Part shown: positions 60,901 through 64,000 of the stretch, one piece after another
Numbering within the stretch: the first letter of the stretch is position 1
Layout of the letters: each line of letters starts with the position of its first letter
Source: Charina bottae
Lineage: Eukaryota; Chordata; Lepidosauria; Squamata; Charinaidae
Length of the DNA stretch: 64,000 nucleotides
Direction of reading: 5' to 3'
Assembly (NCBI GenBank): GCA_023362775.1
Contig: JALMGJ010000002.1
Location: 74,377,414 to 74,441,413 of the forward strand
The notes under the pieces: model-generated
Databases searched by the model: none
Told to the model about the DNA's origin: nothing
Seen by the model: only the letters and a program-made list of their open reading frames with translations
Position numbers and translations under genes: made by a program

Positions 60901-63417
60901 TCCTTTGCAGCCAAAGGTGGCGGACATCTATACAGTCGGTAAAAACAAGACCTGGAGCTGACTGTAGTTCAGATCACGAACTTCTTATTGCAAAATTTAG
61001 AATCAGACTAAAGAGAATAGGGAAGACCCACAGACCAGTTAGATATGAGCTCAATAATATTCCTAAGGAATATGCAGTGGAGGTGAAGAATAGATTTAAG
61101 GGACTAGATTTAGTAGATAGGGTCCCAGAAGAACTATGGACAGAAGTTCGCAACATTGTTCAGGAAGCGGCAACAAAAAACGTCCCAAAGAAAAAGAAAA
61201 CCAAGAAGGCAAGATGGCTGTCTGCTGAGACACTGGAAGTAGCCCAAGAAAGAAGGAAAGCAAAAGGCAACAGTGATAGGGGGAGATATGCCCAATTAAA
61301 TGCAAAATTCCAGAGGTTAGCCAGAAGAGATAAGGAATTATTTTTAAACAAGCAATGTGCGGAAGTAGAAGAAGACAATAGAATAGGAAGGACAAGAGAC
61401 CTCTTCCAGAAAATTAGAAACATCGGAGGAAAATTCCAGGCAAAAATGGGTATGATCAAAAACAAAGATGGTAAGGACCTAACAGAAGCAGAAGAGATCA
61501 AGAAAAGGTGGCAAGAATATACGGAAGATCTGTATAGGAAGGATAATAATATTGGAGATAGCTTTGACGGTGTGGTTAGTGAGTTAGAGCCAGACATCCT
61601 GAAGAGTGAGGTTGAATGGGCCTTAAGAAGCATTGCTAATAACAAGGCAGCAGGAGACGACGGTATCCCAGCTGAACTGTTTAAAATCTTGCAAGATGAT
61701 GCTGTCAAGGTGATGCATGCCATATGCCAGTAAATTTGGAAAACACAAGAATGGCCATCAGATTGGAAAAAATCAACTTATATCCCCATACCAAAAAAGG
61801 GAAGCACTAAAGAATGTTCAAACTATCGAACAGTGGCACTTATTTCACATGCCAGTAAGGTAATGCTCAAGATCTTGCAAGGTAGACTCCAGCAATTCAT
61901 GGAGCGAGAATTGCCAGATGTACAAGCTGGGTTTAGAAAAGGCAGAGGAACTAGAGACCAAATTGCCAATATCCGCTGGATAATGGAGAAAGCCAGGGAA
62001 TTTCAGAAAAACATCTATTTCTGTTTTATTGACTATTCTAAAGCCTTTGACTGTGTGGATCATAACAAATTGTGGCAAGTTCTTGGTGGTATGGGGATAC
62101 CAAGTCATCTTGTCTGCCTCCTGAGGAATCTGTATAATGACCAAGTAGCAACGGTAAGAACAGAGCACGGAACAACGGACTGGTTTAAGATTGGGAAAGG
62201 AGTACGGCAGGGTTGTATACTCTCACCCTACCTATTCAACCTGTACGCAGAACACATCATGCGACGTGCTGGGCTTGAGGAATCCAAGGCTGGAGTTAAA
62301 ATTGCTGGAAGAAACATTAATCTCAGATATGCAGATGATACCACTTTGATGGCTGAAAGTGAGGAGGAGTTGAAGAGCCTTATGACGAAGGTGAAAGAAG
62401 AAAGTGAAAAAGCTGGGTTGCAGTTAAACCTCAAAAAAACCAAGATTATGGCAACGAGCTTGATTGATGACTGGCAAATAGAGGGAGAAAAAGTGGAGGC
62501 AGTGACAGACTTTGTATTTCTAGGCGCAAAGATTACTGCAGACGCTGACTGCAGCCAGGAAATCAGAAGACGTCTACTTCTTGGGAGGAGAGCAACGGCA
62601 AATCTTGATAAAATAGTTAAGAGCAGAGACATCACACTGACAACAAAGGTCCACATAGTTAAAGCAATGGTATTTCCCATAGTAACCTATGGCTGCGAGA
62701 GCTGAACCATAAGGAAGCGAAGGAAGATAGATGCTTTTGAACTGTGGTGTTGGAGGAAAATTCTGAGAGTGCCTTGGACTGCAAGAAGATCAAACCAGTC
62801 CATACTCCAGGAAATCAAGCCAGACTGCTCACTTGAGGGAATGACCAAGGGCAAGATGGATGGATGATATTCTGGAGGTGACGGACTCAACCATGGGGGA
62901 GCTGGGGATGGTGACGGCCGACAGGAAGCTCTGGCGTGGGCTGGTCCATGAAGTCACGAAGAGTCGGAAACGACTGAACGAATAAACAACAACAACAATG
63001 TACGGCTGTGAGAGTTGGACCATAAGGAAGGCTGAGCGACAAAGAATTGATGCTTTCGAGCTGTGGTGCTGAAGAAGACTCTTAAGAGTCCCTTGGACTG
63101 CAAGGAGGCCAAATCAGTCAATCCTAAAGGAAATCAACCCTGACTGCTCATTGGAAGTACAGATGCTGAAGCTGAAGCTCAAATACTTTGGCCACCTAAT
63201 GCGAAGAGAGGACTCACTGGAAAAGACCCTGATGCTGGGAAAGACTGAAGGCAAAAGGAGAAGGGACGGCAGAGGATGAGATGGTTAGATAGCATCACCG
63301 ATGTAACAAACATGAATTTGAGTAAACTCCGGGAGACAGTGGAGGACAGGAAGGCCTGGCGTGCTATGGTCCATGAGGTCACGAAGAGTCGGACACGACT
63401 AAACGACTGAACAACAA
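57902..63417 (+). mobile_element. Bov-B (RTE) LINE, full length, split by a second copy
   Basis: Two parts, 57902-60715 and about 63000-63417, total close to 3.2 kb, the usual Bov-B length. A 31-bp direct repeat flanks the whole (57871-57901 and 63418-63448). The 5' UTR is followed by ORF2 from about 58084: endonuclease (IGTWNVRSMN, GDWNAKVG, SDHELLIAKF), reverse transcriptase (AGFRRGRGTRDQIANI, GCILSPCLFNLYAEY, RYADDTTLMAE) and the C-terminal [13 protein letters not shown]. Lesions: frameshift near 58950, stop at 59946-59948, stop at 60228-60230, and more beyond. Several are CG-to-TG type. Not active. Bov-B is a LINE known for transfer between squamates, ruminants and others. Confidence 0.92.
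60716..62996 (+). mobile_element. Bov-B LINE, 5'-truncated, inserted in the first Bov-B
   Basis: Starts within the endonuclease domain (GITGKHGLGEQNEAGH) and runs to the tail CGACTGAACGAATAAACAAC. A 6-bp duplication AATGTA (60710-60715, 62997-63002) marks the insertion. Domains: SSDHELLIAKF, then reverse transcriptase with GVRQGCILSPYLF and RYADDTTLMAE. Stops at 61731-61733 and 62703-62705 plus a short deletion in the C-terminus. Its reverse transcriptase core (61833-62705) is a single open frame of 290 residues, better preserved than the outer copy's. Confidence 0.9.
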
Positions 63418-63448
63418 AATGTAAAAAAACTGGTTTAAATGTATAAAT

Positions 63449-64000
63449 ATGTTTGGTATAAAAAACTGAAAAATATAGTTTAATCAGATAATTATAAACG
63501 TATTGAATTTATATTAAGATGTTTTTAATGTTTGTTGAAAATGCAACTTTGAGATGCTGAACTCTGGAATGTATCATGTTTTATTTTTGCCTGTTTAGGA
63601 CATAGTCAGGCAGAAATGTAAAAAAGTGGAGGAAACCATCAACTTCGTAATAAATTTTTAAAAATATATCAGATAACTATAGAACAGACAAATTTTCAGA
63701 GAAAAGTTTGGGAACAAGGTTCCAAAATTCTATCTTTTTTTCTTTTAAGGATCATCACATTTCTAAACAGAAACAAATTGAATTTTTGCCCTGGCTACAG
63801 ATTCCTGCTTTTTGGAGTGCGTCTGCTAAGATATAACTTGAAGATTGTGCTTTCTGATTTTAGGTCCAGAAGCACTCTTTGGCCATAACTACTTTGAAAG
63901 AAACAAAAAATGTTTGCATCAAATTTCTTGATTTGCCTGATTACGAAGTTGTTCTTTATTGCAAAGTGGCTTAAAGTAAAAAGGCAGGAAAGGGGGTATT
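63449..64000. other. TASOR intron 8 continuing, nothing certain
   Basis: AT-rich. AG acceptor-like sites occur at 63597-63598 and 63862-63863, but the frames after them do not read as TASOR. Window ends here. Confidence 0.45.

Noticed and set aside
63592..63625. Possible TASOR exon after an AG at 63597-63598 with a GTAAAA donor
   Set aside because: Phase would fit, but HSQAE does not resemble the expected TASOR sequence, and the exon would be very small with a weak donor.
63864..63975. Possible TASOR exon after TTTTAG at 63863
   Set aside because: The frame in phase with exon 8 hits a stop after about 22 codons and none of the three frames resembles the FNYTLWKGQ region expected next.
1..64000. 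CRISPR arrays, phage or bacterial systems
   Set aside because: No regularly spaced direct repeats with unique spacers. Repeats found are transposon ends, SINEs and microsatellites in a vertebrate context.

Overview
The window is vertebrate nuclear DNA, very probably from a squamate reptile (snake or lizard). Evidence: two multi-exon vertebrate genes with canonical GT/AG introns, Bov-B (RTE) LINEs with Bov-B-tailed tRNA SINEs, L2/CR1 tails, a squamate-type L1, fish-like Tc1 elements, several hAT families and Penelope-derived palindromes. There are no bacterial-style operons, tRNA arrays or CRISPR arrays.

Layout. (1) 1-13.9 kb: the 3' part of ARHGEF3 (RhoA/RhoB exchange factor, DH-PH), eight coding exons from 2297 to the stop at 13041, ending in a PDZ-ligand-like tail; the first exon(s) lie upstream of the window. 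(2) 13.9-31.8 kb: intergenic DNA with a decayed Tc1, tRNA- and 5S-like repeats, a 2.2-kb GC-rich hAT element carrying pieces of a host gene that looks like WDR46/BING4, a truncated L1 and a pyrimidine microsatellite. (3) 31.86-64 kb: CpG-rich promoter and the first eight coding exons of TASOR (FAM208A, HUSH complex), from ATG 32128 to 55748; the gene continues past the window. ARHGEF3 followed by TASOR on the same strand matches, from memory, human 3p14.3, which supports both assignments and argues against the paralogues NET1 and TASOR2.

TASOR introns are crowded with mobile DNA. Intron 6 holds one old non-LTR retrotransposon cut up by at least six later insertions: three Bov-B pieces, two Tc1 elements and one hAT MITE. 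Intron 8 holds a full-length Bov-B with a second Bov-B inserted inside it. Other introns hold Penelope-derived palindromes containing hammerhead-ribozyme-like motifs and a tandem pair of hAT elements sharing one target duplication.

The most notable items are the hAT with captured WDR46-like exons in inverted duplication (21504-23746), the ribozyme-bearing palindromes with 12-14 bp target duplications, the young Tc1 at 50911-52507 with 199-bp inverted repeats differing by one base, and the insertion stratigraphy in intron 6. All homology calls come from reading translations and recalled family features; no search was run.
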